A stretch of 64,000 nt of DNA from Afipia sp. Root123D2 (GCF_001425835.1 NZ_LMDP01000001.1:807476-871475), one strand, 5' to 3'; positions 16,282-25,316 are shown, counted from the stretch's first letter. Program-made: numbers and translations. The notes: generated by a model not told the origin, from the letters alone.

Positions 16282-17256
16282 ATGGCGATCGATACCATCG
16301 CGGCCGGACTCGATTCGGTTCGCGCCAAACTCGCAAGCACGATCAAGCAGGCCGCTGCGGCGACCGGCGCGAGCTTTGAATATCTGGTGTCGGCGGCGAA
16401 GATCGAATCCAATCTCAATCCGACTGCGGCAGCATCGACCTCGTCGGCGCGGGGGTTGTATCAGTTCATCGAGCAGACCTGGCTCGGCACCGTGAAGGAA
16501 GCGGGCGCGGCGTTCGGCTACGGCCAGTATGCCGACGCGATTTCGAAATCGCCGTCGGGACATTACACCGTCGACGATCCGTCGGCGCGCAACGAAATTC
16601 TCAAGCTGCGTGACGATCCCGCGGCGAATGCAGCGATGGCCGGTGTGCTGACGCAATCCAACAGTTTCAAGCTGACCGGCGCGCTCGGACGCAGGCCGAC
16701 TGACGGCGAGCTTTACATCGCGCACTTCATGGGCGTCGGCGGCGCGTCGCGTCTCATCACAAGTGCGGAAAACAATCCGAGTGCATCCGCGCCAGCGTTC
16801 TTTCCGCAGGCTGCGGCCGCGAACCGGCCGATCTTCTATGATCGCGACGGCTCACCGCGCAGCGTCTCGCAGGTTTATACAGTGCTGACATCGCGCTACG
16901 CGGCGGCCTCCAATTCACCGATGGCGCGCACCGCGATGGCCAGCGCAGGCGTCACGCCTGGCACGTCGGAGCCGGTGTCGCTGAGAGCGCCGAACACCGC
17001 GACGTATCTGTCGTATTTTCCGCAGCCGACGGTTGCCGCCAACGAGCGCGTCGCGTCGTTGCAAGGCCCGCAGGACCAGATGTTCCGGTCGCTGTTTCAG
17101 GCCGGCAATCGCACCGAGCCGGTGTCGCCTGCGGTACAGTCGTTGTGGAGCAACACGGCGGCTCCGGGTTCGACGCCTGCCGCGACGGCGACGAGCGGCG
17201 GTGCAAACGTGCCGTTCAATCTGTTCAGCGATCCGACCGGCGCTTACAGCGGCTAG
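16282..17256 (+). CDS. Lytic transglycosylase (SLT domain)
   Basis: 324 residues. The N-terminal half has the soluble lytic transglycosylase fold: SAAKIESNLNPTAAAST with the catalytic glutamate, SSARGLYQFIEQTWL, and YIAHFMGVGGASRL. These enzymes cleave the MurNAc-GlcNAc bond of peptidoglycan with 1,6-anhydro formation. The C-terminal 120 residues are Ser/Ala/Pro-rich and disordered. No signal peptide is evident, as in flagellum- or secretion-linked transglycosylases exported by another route. The ATG at 16282 begins MAIDTIAAGLDSV; the frame extension to 16204 overlaps the CtrA-box leader and is unlikely. CtrA control would fit a cell-cycle or flagellar role. Confidence 0.85.
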   Translation: MAIDTIAAGLDSVRAKLASTIKQAAAATGASFEYLVSAAKIESNLNPTAAASTSSARGLYQFIEQTWLGTVKEAGAAFGYGQYADAISKSPSGHYTVDDPSARNEILKLRDDPAANAAMAGVLTQSNSFKLTGALGRRPTDGELYIAHFMGVGGASRLITSAENNPSASAPAFFPQAAAANRPIFYDRDGSPRSVSQVYTVLTSRYAAASNSPMARTAMASAGVTPGTSEPVSLRAPNTATYLSYFPQPTVAANERVASLQGPQDQMFRSLFQAGNRTEPVSPAVQSLWSNTAAPGSTPAATATSGGANVPFNLFSDPTGAYSG

Positions 17257-17271
17257 CGCGCTGCAGTGAGG

Positions 17272-17287
17272 TTAACGAAACCTCAAC
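17272..17287 (+). promoter_or_regulatory. CtrA-like box upstream of the DUF2336 gene
   Basis: TTAA-N7-TCAAC, one mismatch from consensus, 108 bases before the ATG at 17395. Confidence 0.35.
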
Positions 17288-17394
17288 AAACCCAGCTGGT
17301 TATGGTGAACTGTTTCTTAAGTGTCATGGTTTACGCTTTCTGACAGTGGCATCGCGTGTCGATGCTTTGGCATGTTGCGTAAGCCGGAACACCC

Positions 17395-18678
17395 ATGATC
17401 GTTCGGCAGTTCATAAGTTGGATCCGTACCGCGTCAGCGGGCGAGCGTGCAGAAGCGACGAGGGCTTTGGCCCGTGCGTGGCTGATTTCCGATCTGTCGG
17501 ATGACGATCGGGCGGCGGCGGAAGGCGCGCTGCTGATGCTGCTCGACGATACCTCGCCGCTGGTGCGGCAAGCCCTGGCTCAGGTTTTCTCACGTACACC
17601 CGATGCACCGCCGGCGATCATCGCAGCGCTCGCCACCGATCAGGCGTCGGTGGCATTGCCGGTCCTCGAATTCTCGCCGCTGCTGATCGATGCCGATCTT
17701 GTCGACATCGTCGCGACCGGCGATTCCGAAATCCAGTGCGCGATTGCCCGCAGGGCTGCGCTGCCGGTGTCGATCTGCGCTGCCATCGCCGAAGTGGGCG
17801 CTCCGGCGGCCGCGCTCGAACTGATCGAAAATCCCGACGCGGCGCTGGCGCCGTTCTCGATCGACCGCATTGTGGAGCGCCACGGTCATCTCGCCGCGAT
17901 CCGCGAGGCGCTGCTGACGCGCGACGATCTGCCGGCGGCGACGCGGCTGGCGCTGGTCGAGAAGCTGTCGAGCACGCTGGCGCAATTCGTCACCGCGCGC
18001 GAATGGATGGCGCCCGACCGCGCCGAGCGGGTTACGCTCGAGGCGCGGGAGCGCTCGACGGTCAACATCGCGGCGCAGACGCGCGGCGATGAGATGACAA
18101 GTCTGGTGCGGCATCTGCGCGCCACCGGCCAGTTGAACGCCGGCCTTGTGCTGCGCGCGCTGCTGTCGGGAAATATGGAGCTGTTCGAAGCTGCGCTGGT
18201 CGAATTATCGAGCCTGCCGGCGAGCCGCGTTGCGGCGCTGGTTCACGATCGCGGCGGCGCTAGCCTGAATGCCTTGCTGGTCAAGGCGGGCTTGCCGGAA
18301 TCGACCTTCCTTGCATTCCGCTCGGCGCTGGAAGCAGGCCATGAGGTCGGCTTCGTCGGCACCGTCGGCGGCGCGACGCGGCTTCGTCGCCGCATGGTTG
18401 AGCGCGTCCTGACCCATTGCGAAACCGGGACCGAAGAGGCGAGCGGTGCGCTTCTCATCCTGCTGCGGCGGTTCGCGACCGAATCCGCCCGTGAAGAGGC
18501 ACGGTTGTTCTGCGACGAACTGGCGGAGGAAAACGATCAGCTGGTAGCCGACGATTTCGTCGCGCGGCTGTCGTTCGCCGCGATCGATGCCGACTTCACG
18601 GATACTCCGGACGAGTTCGATGAGGTCGAAATCGATGTCCAGGACCTGCACGATCATCGCCACCTGATCGCGGCCTGA
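17395..18678 (+). CDS. DUF2336 domain protein
   Basis: 427 residues, soluble, almost all helical. The N-terminal 200 residues consist of HEAT-like pairs (DDTSPLVRQALAQVF, LPVLEFSPLLIDADLVDIV, RRAALPVSICAAIAE), the core of DUF2336. The C-terminal half continues helical and ends in an acidic tail (DTPDEFDEVEIDVQDLHDH). The domain is found in alphaproteobacteria next to signalling genes; its biochemical role is unknown. Here it is convergent with Hpt and response-regulator genes, which suggests a shared signalling context. I infer a scaffold or sensor role only from that context. Confidence 0.8.
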   Translation: MIVRQFISWIRTASAGERAEATRALARAWLISDLSDDDRAAAEGALLMLLDDTSPLVRQALAQVFSRTPDAPPAIIAALATDQASVALPVLEFSPLLIDADLVDIVATGDSEIQCAIARRAALPVSICAAIAEVGAPAAALELIENPDAALAPFSIDRIVERHGHLAAIREALLTRDDLPAATRLALVEKLSSTLAQFVTAREWMAPDRAERVTLEARERSTVNIAAQTRGDEMTSLVRHLRATGQLNAGLVLRALLSGNMELFEAALVELSSLPASRVAALVHDRGGASLNALLVKAGLPESTFLAFRSALEAGHEVGFVGTVGGATRLRRRMVERVLTHCETGTEEASGALLILLRRFATESAREEARLFCDELAEENDQLVADDFVARLSFAAIDADFTDTPDEFDEVEIDVQDLHDHRHLIAA

Positions 18679-18731
18679 CCGCGCGGCGGCAATCTCATTC
18701 AAGCTGCTAAGCGAATTGGATCGTGCGCGGC

Positions 18732-19310
18732 CTAGTCGCCGGGCACGATGCTCGGCGTCATCAACGCATCGAGGTGTTCGGGGCGATCTCGGTTGACGTG
18801 GAGCAGGTATTCGTCGGCGACGCTGCGCAGACGCTTGCTCAGCGCATCCGCCGTTCCCATCATGTCGATCCGCGCCTGTTCGCGGAATATCGCATGGATC
18901 GCGTTGATATGGTGCGTGATGAGTTCAGCCGGCACCTTTTCGAGATCCGGCGCATGTTCGATAATCCGGCACAGGCTTTCGGCGGCGACGCCCGCGGTGG
19001 CGTAACCGAACGTCGCCGCACCGCCCTTGATGTCATGCGCGGCGCGGAAAAGCTCTTCGCGGGCCGGTCCGCTGAAACCGTCGCGCAGGATCGCGGCGTG
19101 GGCGGCGGAAAGCCGTTCGCATTCTTCCGCCATCCACGATTTGAACTCGCCGGAGATTTCGGCGAGCGCCTGTTCGGCGCGCGCGACCGGATCGTCCATG
19201 TCACGTTCGTCTACCCTGCGGATGGCGCTGCGCAACGGATTCGGCGGTGTGATGACCTGATACTCGGCGAAGGTCTCGACGGTGACGGGAGGCAGCTTCT
19301 GCTTGGCCAT
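18732..19310 (-). CDS. Hpt-domain phosphotransfer protein
   Basis: 192 residues. The Hpt four-helix bundle occupies about residues 50-165, with the phospho-accepting histidine in AAHDIKGGAATFGY. No kinase or receiver domain is fused. Hpt proteins relay phosphate between hybrid kinases and response regulators. The preceding gene, 7 bases upstream on the same strand, is a single-domain response regulator, the obvious partner. The N-terminal 40 residues (KQKLPPVTVETFAEYQVITP) are a conserved-looking extension of unknown use. Confidence 0.9.
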   Translation of the reverse strand: MAKQKLPPVTVETFAEYQVITPPNPLRSAIRRVDERDMDDPVARAEQALAEISGEFKSWMAEECERLSAAHAAILRDGFSGPAREELFRAAHDIKGGAATFGYATAGVAAESLCRIIEHAPDLEKVPAELITHHINAIHAIFREQARIDMMGTADALSKRLRSVADEYLLHVNRDRPEHLDALMTPSIVPGD

Positions 19311-19317
19311 GAAGTTT

Positions 19318-19866
19318 TTAGCCTCCGGTGCGGGCTTTATCGAGAAGCGAAGGCTGCTCGACGATGTCGGGTTGAACGCCGCTGCGCCGTCGTTCGGGGC
19401 CGATGTAGTTGTTGGTGGTGTTGCGGCGGCGATCGGGGCCGAAATAATTCTTGGTGCGGATGAAGGGCCGGGGATTGGTCACCACATTCATGATGCGCTG
19501 ATAGAGGCCCTTCGCCGAGATCGGCTTGGCGAGAAATTCGGTGACGCCGGCGTCGCGCGCATACATCACGCGCCGCTTTTCGGAGTGACCGGTGAGCATG
19601 ATGATCGGCGCGAACGGACTGCCGATGCCTTCGGGCTGCCGGATCATCTGTGCGAGTTCGATGCCGTCGAAGATCGGCATTGCCCAGTCGGTGATGACGA
19701 TGTCCGGCACGTAGTGGCCGTACATTTCCAGTGCGGTGGCGCCATCCTCGGCTTCATAGACTTCGCGCGCCCCGAACGAATGGAGCAACGTGCGCAAGAT
19801 GCGGCGCATGTGCGGATTGTCATCGCACACCAGAAACCGCAGCTTGTTGAAATCGATGCGAAACAT
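19318..19866 (-). CDS. CheY-like response regulator with C-terminal GPDRRR tail
   Basis: 182 residues. The receiver domain (about 8-130) has the acid pocket DD at residues 15-16, phospho-acceptor Asp in IVITDWAMP, the Thr in IIMLTGHS, and the Lys in FLAKPIS. No DNA-binding domain follows; instead a short tail has two related motifs, YFGPDRRR and YIGPERRR, which may be docking elements. Such regulators act by protein contact. It is the first gene of a two-gene operon with the Hpt protein. A CtrA-like box lies 52 bases upstream. Confidence 0.9.
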   Translation of the reverse strand: MFRIDFNKLRFLVCDDNPHMRRILRTLLHSFGAREVYEAEDGATALEMYGHYVPDIVITDWAMPIFDGIELAQMIRQPEGIGSPFAPIIMLTGHSEKRRVMYARDAGVTEFLAKPISAKGLYQRIMNVVTNPRPFIRTKNYFGPDRRRNTTNNYIGPERRRSGVQPDIVEQPSLLDKARTGG

Positions 19867-19917
19867 GATTGGCCGGCCAGGGCGGAATATACCCGGCGTT
19901 AACTATAAGCGGCTGCC

Positions 19918-19933
19918 GTTAACGAATGGTTAT
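19918..19933 (-). promoter_or_regulatory. CtrA-like box upstream of the response regulator
   Basis: On the minus strand ATAA-N7-TTAAC, one mismatch from consensus. A further GTTAAC lies at 19898-19903, nearer the start codon. Confidence 0.4.
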
Positions 19934-19998
19934 CCATGACGGGCCGGTCTGATGACGTCTATGGTATTGCCAACGCTACGCTTTTTGGAAGGCGAGTC

Positions 19999-20778
19999 TC
20001 AGAATCCGAACTGTTCGCTGAGAATCCGTTCCTCGAGGCTGTGGCCGGGATCGAACAGCATCCGGATCGAAATCGTCCGGTCGGTGAGAATTTCGACCCG
20101 CCGCACGTCGCGCGCTTCGTCGTGGTCGGCGACGGCCGCGACCGGGCGCTTTTCGCCTTCGAGAACCTCGATCACCACGAAGGCGGTGTTCGGCAACAGC
20201 GCGCCGCGCCAGCGCCGCGGCCGGAACGCGCTGATCGGCGTGAGCGCGAGGAGAGCGGCGTTGATCGGCAGGATCGGACCCTGCGCCGAAAGGTTGTAGG
20301 CGGTCGATCCGGCGGGCGTCGCCACCAGCACACCGTCGGCGACGAGCTCGGCCATCCGCTCCCGTTCGTCGACCATGATGCGCAGGCGTGCGGCTTGGTG
20401 GCTCTGCCGGAACAGCGAGACTTCATTGATCGCGTGATGAATGTGGACATTGCCGTGAACGTCGGTGGCGCGCATCAAAAGCGGATTGATGACGGTCAGC
20501 TTCGCTGCTTCAAGCCGCTCGATCAGCGAGCGCTGGCTGAATTCGTTCATCAGGAAACCGACGGTGCCGCGATGCATTCCGTAGATCGGCGTTCCCGAAC
20601 GCATGTAGCGATGCAGCGTTTGCAGCATGAGGCCGTCGCCGCCGAGCGCGACGATCACATCGGCCTGATCCGGATCGTTGTTGCCGAATTCCGCAACGAG
20701 CTGCGCAAACGCCTGCTGCGCCTCGGCTCCCTGGCTCGCCACGAAGGCGATGCGTTGATATTTCCTGGCGGCGTTCAT
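19999..20778 (-). CDS. nadK: NAD kinase
   Basis: 259 residues. NAD kinase phosphorylates NAD to NADP. Motifs: [14 protein letters not shown] (GGDG ATP/NAD site), [36 protein letters not shown] (second diphosphate loop) and the C-terminal beta domain. Length is at the short end of the bacterial range of about 255-300. The ATG at 20778 ([15 protein letters not shown]) opens directly at the first strand of the Rossmann-like domain; the frame extension to 20880 is unlikely. It is not operonic with moaB/smpB-type neighbours here. Confidence 0.95.
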   Translation of the reverse strand: MNAARKYQRIAFVASQGAEAQQAFAQLVAEFGNNDPDQADVIVALGGDGLMLQTLHRYMRSGTPIYGMHRGTVGFLMNEFSQRSLIERLEAAKLTVINPLLMRATDVHGNVHIHHAINEVSLFRQSHQAARLRIMVDERERMAELVADGVLVATPAGSTAYNLSAQGPILPINAALLALTPISAFRPRRWRGALLPNTAFVVIEVLEGEKRPVAAVADHDEARDVRRVEILTDRTISIRMLFDPGHSLEERILSEQFGF

Positions 20779-20950
20779 TGATAAGATTTCGCTTCGCTGT
20801 CTCGTGGCAACTGGCGCGTTCTCATGGCTCGTGTGAAGCAGCACAACCGAGCCCGCGCGGAGATCGTCGTATACGACCATAGCCGCCGTTGTCGAGGCGC
20901 GACACTGGTTAATTCCGCTCTGCGAACGTTGTCGCCGACAGCGTTAAGAC

Positions 20951-20987
20951 AAAAACAAACCGGCGCACCCTTCACAGGATACGCCGG
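20951..20987 (-). terminator. Intrinsic terminator of the TPR gene
   Basis: On the minus strand CCGGCG pairs with CGCCGG around a 16-base loop and is followed by TTTGTTTTTG. It lies 23 bases after the TPR stop codon. Confidence 0.65.
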
Positions 20988-21009
20988 CTGGTGTCGATCC
21001 GGGACGAGA

Positions 21010-21558
21010 TCAGTAGGTCGTTTGCCCGGTGGAGATTGCCTGGGCGAGGGAGCGGTATTCCGCGCTGTCCTTGCCGGCGAGCTGCTCAAGTTTGGCGAGG
21101 TGATACTGCGCCTGCTGCCGATTGCCCTGTTCGACCTGCCACAGGCCGTAATATTGCCAGGTGCGGACGTGACCCGGGTCGGCTTTCAGCGCGCGCTCGT
21201 ACCACAGGCTGGACAGCTGGTAGTTGCCAAGCTTGCGATACGAATAGCCGATCAGGTTGGCGACGTCGGCCCGGTCGTCCTGCTCGAGCGCCTTCAACTG
21301 GGTGATCGCGGCGGCGTAGTCGTTGCGCTCGTAGATCGTCGCATAGGCGGCGCGATAGTCCTGCAGAAATTTCGGATCGTCCACGCTTGATCGTTTGTCG
21401 GACTTCTTCGACTTCTTGGTGTCTTTCGATTTGGTGCTCGAAGGTGGCGGCGGCGACGGCTCGTCGGAGCCGGCGGCAAGCGCGGTGTTCAGCGTCGGGA
21501 TCGTCGCGAAAGTGGCGACAACGGCGGCGAGAATCGTCAACCTGATGCTCTGGATCAT
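21010..21558 (-). CDS. Secreted TPR-repeat protein
   Basis: 182 residues. A signal peptide (hydrophobic to about residue 27, cleavage near TALAAG) is followed by a Ser/Pro/Lys-rich linker and three TPR units (about 65-165: YAAAITQLKALEQD, LGNYQLSSLWYERALKADPG, WQVEQGNRQQAQYHLAKLE). GAGGAG precedes the ATG. TPRs mediate protein contacts; a periplasmic adaptor role is likely but the partner is unknown. It is followed by a clear terminator. Confidence 0.85.
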   Translation of the reverse strand: MIQSIRLTILAAVVATFATIPTLNTALAAGSDEPSPPPPSSTKSKDTKKSKKSDKRSSVDDPKFLQDYRAAYATIYERNDYAAAITQLKALEQDDRADVANLIGYSYRKLGNYQLSSLWYERALKADPGHVRTWQYYGLWQVEQGNRQQAQYHLAKLEQLAGKDSAEYRSLAQAISTGQTTY

Positions 21559-21831
21559 GTCTGCTCCTCTCTGACGGGTGGGGTGATTGTATCCGAGGTT
21601 GTCGGTTTAAACACCGGGCAGGTTCAAAAAGTCCGGTGTCGGCGATCCCGATCCGGAAAATTTGTTTCGGTGGGCCGCCGGGCCAGATGACGAAATTGTC
21701 ATCCAGATGAACGTAAGCCATCAGTTAGCTTCAGGCCGGGTTCAGCGCGGCGGCGTCAGGATCGCTCCCATGATCGACCAGCCCGGCCAATCCGGCTGCG
21801 GATAAGGCGATCGAACGAACAGGAGACGACC

Positions 21832-22119
21832 ATGTTTAAGACAATTTCCGCTGCGGTGCTTGCCGGTTCACTGCTCGCCGCGCCCGCGATGGCAGGCACG
21901 GTTGTCATCAAGACCGGCCACGCCCCGATCACCCATTCGTTCGCCAACGCCAACAACAAGGTCGTGGTGATCAAGAAGCATCGTCATCACCGCGCGCATC
22001 GTCACGTTGTGGTGAAGAAGAAGGTGTTCGTGACGCACGGTCACCGCCATGTGGTGAAGAAGCGGGTCGTGATGACTCCGGGTCACCGCACTGTGATCGT
22101 CAAGCGGAAGCACATCTGA
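21832..22119 (+). CDS. Small exported His/Lys/Val-rich protein
   Basis: 95 residues with a good signal peptide (cleavage after PAMA). The mature part is very basic and repetitive: HRHHRAHRHVVVKKKVFVTHGHRHVVKKRVVMTPGHR and so on in short runs, alternating HR(H) clusters with VVxKK strands. GGAGACGACC precedes the ATG. It resembles small basic periplasmic proteins of Bradyrhizobium relatives that are annotated as hypothetical. The histidine clusters could bind metal ions or the basic face could bind anionic polymers; neither is shown. Confidence 0.75.
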   Translation: MFKTISAAVLAGSLLAAPAMAGTVVIKTGHAPITHSFANANNKVVVIKKHRHHRAHRHVVVKKKVFVTHGHRHVVKKRVVMTPGHRTVIVKRKHI

Positions 22120-22179
22120 CGCCATTCCAGCGTCACGCCCGCAACGCCCCCGCGATGGCGTGACGATGGAGAGAAGGCC

Positions 22180-22217
22180 GGCCCGCGAGCATCGTTCGAT
22201 GCCGCGGGCCGAGCTTT
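22180..22217 (+). terminator. Strong terminator between convergent genes
   Basis: GGCCCGCG (22180-22187) and GCATCG form a nested stem with CGATGC and CGCGGGCC (to 22210), followed by GAGCTTTTTG. Only the plus strand carries a T tract, so it ends the small basic protein gene. Confidence 0.75.
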
Positions 22218-22221
22218 TTGA

Positions 22222-24441
22222 TCAGAACGTCATGCCGGCCTTGAGCATGTAGGTCCGGCCGGGGAGGGGGTAGGCGTTGAACGAGCCGGGAGTGACCGCG
22301 CTTGCGACGCTGTAGTCGTAATAGTCGACGTCGAACACGTTGTTGACGCTGAACGACCAGAAGAAGCGGTCGACTTCGCCGCTGATCTTGAGATCGAGCG
22401 TCGCATTCGCCGGGATCAGGGGCTGGAAATTGGCCTGATCGTTGTCCATCCGGCGCGCACTCCAGGCCCGAACGGCGGCGTCGAGCACGAGATACTTCTG
22501 CCAGACATTCCATGACACACCTGCGGTTCCGGACAGGCGCGACACCAGCGGAACGTCGTTGCCCGCAAACTGGCCTTCGGAGAACACGGCGCGCGTATAA
22601 GCGAAGCCGCCCTTCAGCAGCAGCGTATCGCTGAGGCGCAGGGACGCGCTCGTTTCGACGCCATAACGATGCGTCGGATCGAGGTTGTAGTCGAGGAAGG
22701 CAATCGGATCGAAATGCAACTCGTTCTTGAGGTGCATATCGTAGTAGCTCGTCTGGATATCGAGCGGGCCACGGTGAATCCGGACGCCACCTTCAACGTC
22801 GTAAGACGTCTGCGTTTTGACGTCGAACGTTCCGACGGCGCCGAACGGGCTGGCGCCGACCCGCTCGTCGACATTGGGAAGACGGAACGCCCGCGCTACG
22901 CGTCCGAACAGGGTGAGGGTGTCGTTGAGACGATGCTCTATCCCGATATGCAGCGCGTGATTGGTTTCATCCTTGTCGAGCGAATTGGCTTGCTGATCGA
23001 GGAAAAAATAATTGGGAGCCAGCGGGTTCAACGTGTCCTTGGCATGAACGCGGGTGTTCTGAATACGGCCGCCGTAGGAGATGTCGGTGCTCGGCAGAAT
23101 TCCGATCGTCTGCTGCCAGTATGCCGCGAGGCTCTGCTGGTTCAAATCGTAGACGTGAATGGCAGGATCGGCGAGGTAACGCCCGCGGCTAGATCCGTAG
23201 GTCGCGTCGTAATAGTCGATGCCGGTCAGAATGTTCGACTTCAATCCGAACATGTCGTTCTTGATGCTCAGCCGCGGCGTGATCGACCAGGTCTGCAACG
23301 ATGAATCGACCGAGCGCGCGCCAAACGGGCTCAGAGGAACGGTGCCGAGGAACGCGGTCTGCGAATCCTTGTTCCGCACGCCGCCATCGACGATCAATTC
23401 TGCGCCGGCCCACAGCGTTTTGGTGAAGCCTGCGGTCGCATTGGCACCCTGGGTCTCACCGTAGTCGAACGGCGACGACGTCCCTCGAGGATCGGTCGCC
23501 AGGCGATTGATGCCGGTTCCGAATTCCTGCGTCGCACGCGCGCCCGGCAGTCCAAGGTGCTGCCGGTCGCCGGACAGATTGAGGAAGGCGCTGAAATCGG
23601 AGGTGGTGTAGCGGACCTCGCCGACGCCATTGCGCTGGCTGAGTTCGTTGTTCTTGCGGTAGCCGTCGGAGTTGATGGCATTGGCGAACACCGCCGTCGA
23701 CCACGGGCCGTAGTTGGTCGTCGCCGACGCGCTGCCGAAACGCTGCTTGAATGATCCGACGCCGGCCTCGGCGCGCATGGTCATCGGCTTGCCGGTGCTC
23801 GCGCCGGTCTTGGTGATGATGTTGATGACACCACCGACGGCGTTGTCGCCGTACAGCACCGCGCCGCTGTTGCCGCGTGTCACTTCGATGCGCTCGATCG
23901 ACTGGAGCGGGATCGTCGAGAGATCGACGCCGGAGAGATCGAGATCGTTGATCCGGCGGCCGTTGACCAGCACCAGCGTGTTGGCGGATGCGAAGGCGCC
24001 GAAGCCGCGAAGGTCGACGGTCGTTCCCGTGCCATTGACCCCGCCATAGAGCGAGCGCAACTGCACGCCCGGAACGGTCGCGAGCACGTCCTGCACCGTC
24101 TGGCTCGGCGAGCGCGCAATGTCTTCGGCGGTGATGATGCTGGTCGATGCGCCGACAATGCCGACGCTGGCCAAACGGCTTGAATCGACATTGACCGGCG
24201 GCAGCGGCGCTTCCTGGCTGTGGGCGCCGCTTGGAGCGATGATCGCCGCGCTGGAAAGAAATGCTGCGAGCAGGGCAGGCGATACCAGCAATCTGGAAAA
24301 GCTGGGGCGAGAAGTATGGGTCAATCCGGTCTCCGTCGATGCTGTCGATCGCGGAGGGGCAGCGCCGGTTTCCACATGGATCGCTGCGGCGCGCGGATGG
24401 GTGCGGCCGGGTGGCAATCTGAAAGTGGGGAATCGAGCCAT
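22222..24441 (-). CDS. btuB: TonB-dependent receptor, cobalamin-type (BtuB-like)
   Basis: 739 residues from the first ATG; a hydrophobic export segment (about 50-72, ending GAHSQEAP) implies that the true start may be some 40 codons later. The plug domain shows DVLATVPGVQLRSLYG, TTVDLRGFGAFASANTLVLVNGRRI and RIEVTRGNSGAVLYGDNAVGGVINIITK. The 22-strand barrel ends in an aromatic residue (TYMLKAGMTF), as required for outer-membrane insertion. The cobalamin riboswitch upstream identifies the likely ligand as vitamin B12 or a related corrinoid. No periplasmic binding protein or ABC transporter follows, so the rest of the uptake system must lie elsewhere. Energy is supplied via TonB-ExbBD. Confidence 0.88.
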   Translation of the reverse strand: MARFPTFRLPPGRTHPRAAAIHVETGAAPPRSTASTETGLTHTSRPSFSRLLVSPALLAAFLSSAAIIAPSGAHSQEAPLPPVNVDSSRLASVGIVGASTSIITAEDIARSPSQTVQDVLATVPGVQLRSLYGGVNGTGTTVDLRGFGAFASANTLVLVNGRRINDLDLSGVDLSTIPLQSIERIEVTRGNSGAVLYGDNAVGGVINIITKTGASTGKPMTMRAEAGVGSFKQRFGSASATTNYGPWSTAVFANAINSDGYRKNNELSQRNGVGEVRYTTSDFSAFLNLSGDRQHLGLPGARATQEFGTGINRLATDPRGTSSPFDYGETQGANATAGFTKTLWAGAELIVDGGVRNKDSQTAFLGTVPLSPFGARSVDSSLQTWSITPRLSIKNDMFGLKSNILTGIDYYDATYGSSRGRYLADPAIHVYDLNQQSLAAYWQQTIGILPSTDISYGGRIQNTRVHAKDTLNPLAPNYFFLDQQANSLDKDETNHALHIGIEHRLNDTLTLFGRVARAFRLPNVDERVGASPFGAVGTFDVKTQTSYDVEGGVRIHRGPLDIQTSYYDMHLKNELHFDPIAFLDYNLDPTHRYGVETSASLRLSDTLLLKGGFAYTRAVFSEGQFAGNDVPLVSRLSGTAGVSWNVWQKYLVLDAAVRAWSARRMDNDQANFQPLIPANATLDLKISGEVDRFFWSFSVNNVFDVDYYDYSVASAVTPGSFNAYPLPGRTYMLKAGMTF

Positions 24442-24524
24442 CAGCCGGTTCTCCGCAACGGTTTACGTCACGTCACCGCTGCGGAAACACCGCTCCTTCG
24501 CACGCCCCGTGCGACGGAAGGATG

Positions 24525-24726
24525 ACCGGTACAGGCAGGTCTCCTGGCTCGCGGATCGCCGCCGTTGCCCGCCTTCCCGAGCTTTCGCTCAGTGGCATCG
24601 TGGACAACGACTCACCGCTGACAGTTGCGGGGGCAGCTTCGGAATTGCTGCGATCGATCATCTATGCAAAATGCACGGCGCTGATCGCAGCGGCACCGAA
24701 TTCCCTATTAGCCGGCTCACGCCGGC
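24525..24726 (-). promoter_or_regulatory. Cobalamin (AdoCbl) riboswitch
   Basis: Read on the minus strand, the region has the ordered class I B12 elements: TAATAGGGAA near 24708, GCTGCCCCCGCAACTGT in the core, GCCACTG, and the B12 box AGCCAGGAGACCTGCCTG at 24532-24549. The element ends about 85 bases before the receptor gene on the same strand, so high cobalamin should shut off receptor expression. The outermost helix may involve the GCCGGC repeats at 24711-24726. Confidence 0.93.
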
Positions 24727-24851
24727 ACCTGTGCCGTAGCGGCAATCAATCGTCCGGCGCCTGCCTTGTCAATGCCACAATATCTGCGGCCGGGTGGGGT
24801 GGGGACTTCCTCGGGGTGCGTGGCAAATTGGCGACAGTCGGAACGGCGGAT

Positions 24852-25265
24852 ATGTTTGGCAGATTGGCTGCAATTGCAGTGCTCGCATTCTCTCTCGCAG
24901 CCTGCGCGAACAGCAGCAATGACAGCCTGAGCTACACCGCCGACCGGGGCGTCAGCGACCAGCCTTACCCCCAGAACTACCGTCCCGAGTTGCTGGCTTT
25001 CCTGCGTACCTATCTCAACGATCCGCGCGGCGTGCGCGGCGCGATGATCGCCGAGCCGGTTCAGCGCACCGTCGGCGGACGCCTGCGTTATGTCGCCTGC
25101 CTGCGCTACAGCGTTCGCGAGAGCGATGGTACATTCAAGCCCGCGCGTGTCCGCGCCGTGCTCTATGTCGACGGCCGCCTCGACCGGATGATCGAGGAGG
25201 GCGGCGAGATTTGCGAGAACGTCACCTTCGCGCCGTTTCCCGACATGGAAAAGCTGGCGCCCTGA
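24852..25265 (+). CDS. Small lipoprotein of unknown function
   Basis: 137 residues beginning MFGRLAAIAVLAFSLAACAN: a lipobox LAAC makes Cys18 the lipidated residue. The mature protein has a helical segment (YRPELLAFLRTYLNDPRGVRGAMIAEP) and beta strands (RLRYVACLRYSV, VRAVLYVDGRLDRMIEE), with two conserved-looking cysteines. The open frame to 24522 crosses the antisense of the riboswitch and is not coding. It precedes tspO by 51 bases, but tspO has its own EcfG-type promoter. Confidence 0.8.
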   Translation: MFGRLAAIAVLAFSLAACANSSNDSLSYTADRGVSDQPYPQNYRPELLAFLRTYLNDPRGVRGAMIAEPVQRTVGGRLRYVACLRYSVRESDGTFKPARVRAVLYVDGRLDRMIEEGGEICENVTFAPFPDMEKLAP

Positions 25266-25268
25266 TCG

Positions 25269-25293
25269 GGAACGATGCGGCGGCTTGCCCGTT
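25269..25293 (+). promoter_or_regulatory. EcfG-type promoter of tspO
   Basis: GGAAC (25269-25273), 16 bases, CGTT (25290-25293) is an exact match to the general stress response sigma factor EcfG consensus. It ends 23 bases before the ATG at 25317. Confidence 0.65.
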
Positions 25294-25316
25294 GAGCGTC
25301 GTTTGTGGGAGTCGTC

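Noticed and set aside
24522-24851. N-terminal extension of the lipoprotein frame
   Set aside because: It crosses the cobalamin riboswitch and places the signal sequence far inside the protein; the lipobox start at 24852 is better.
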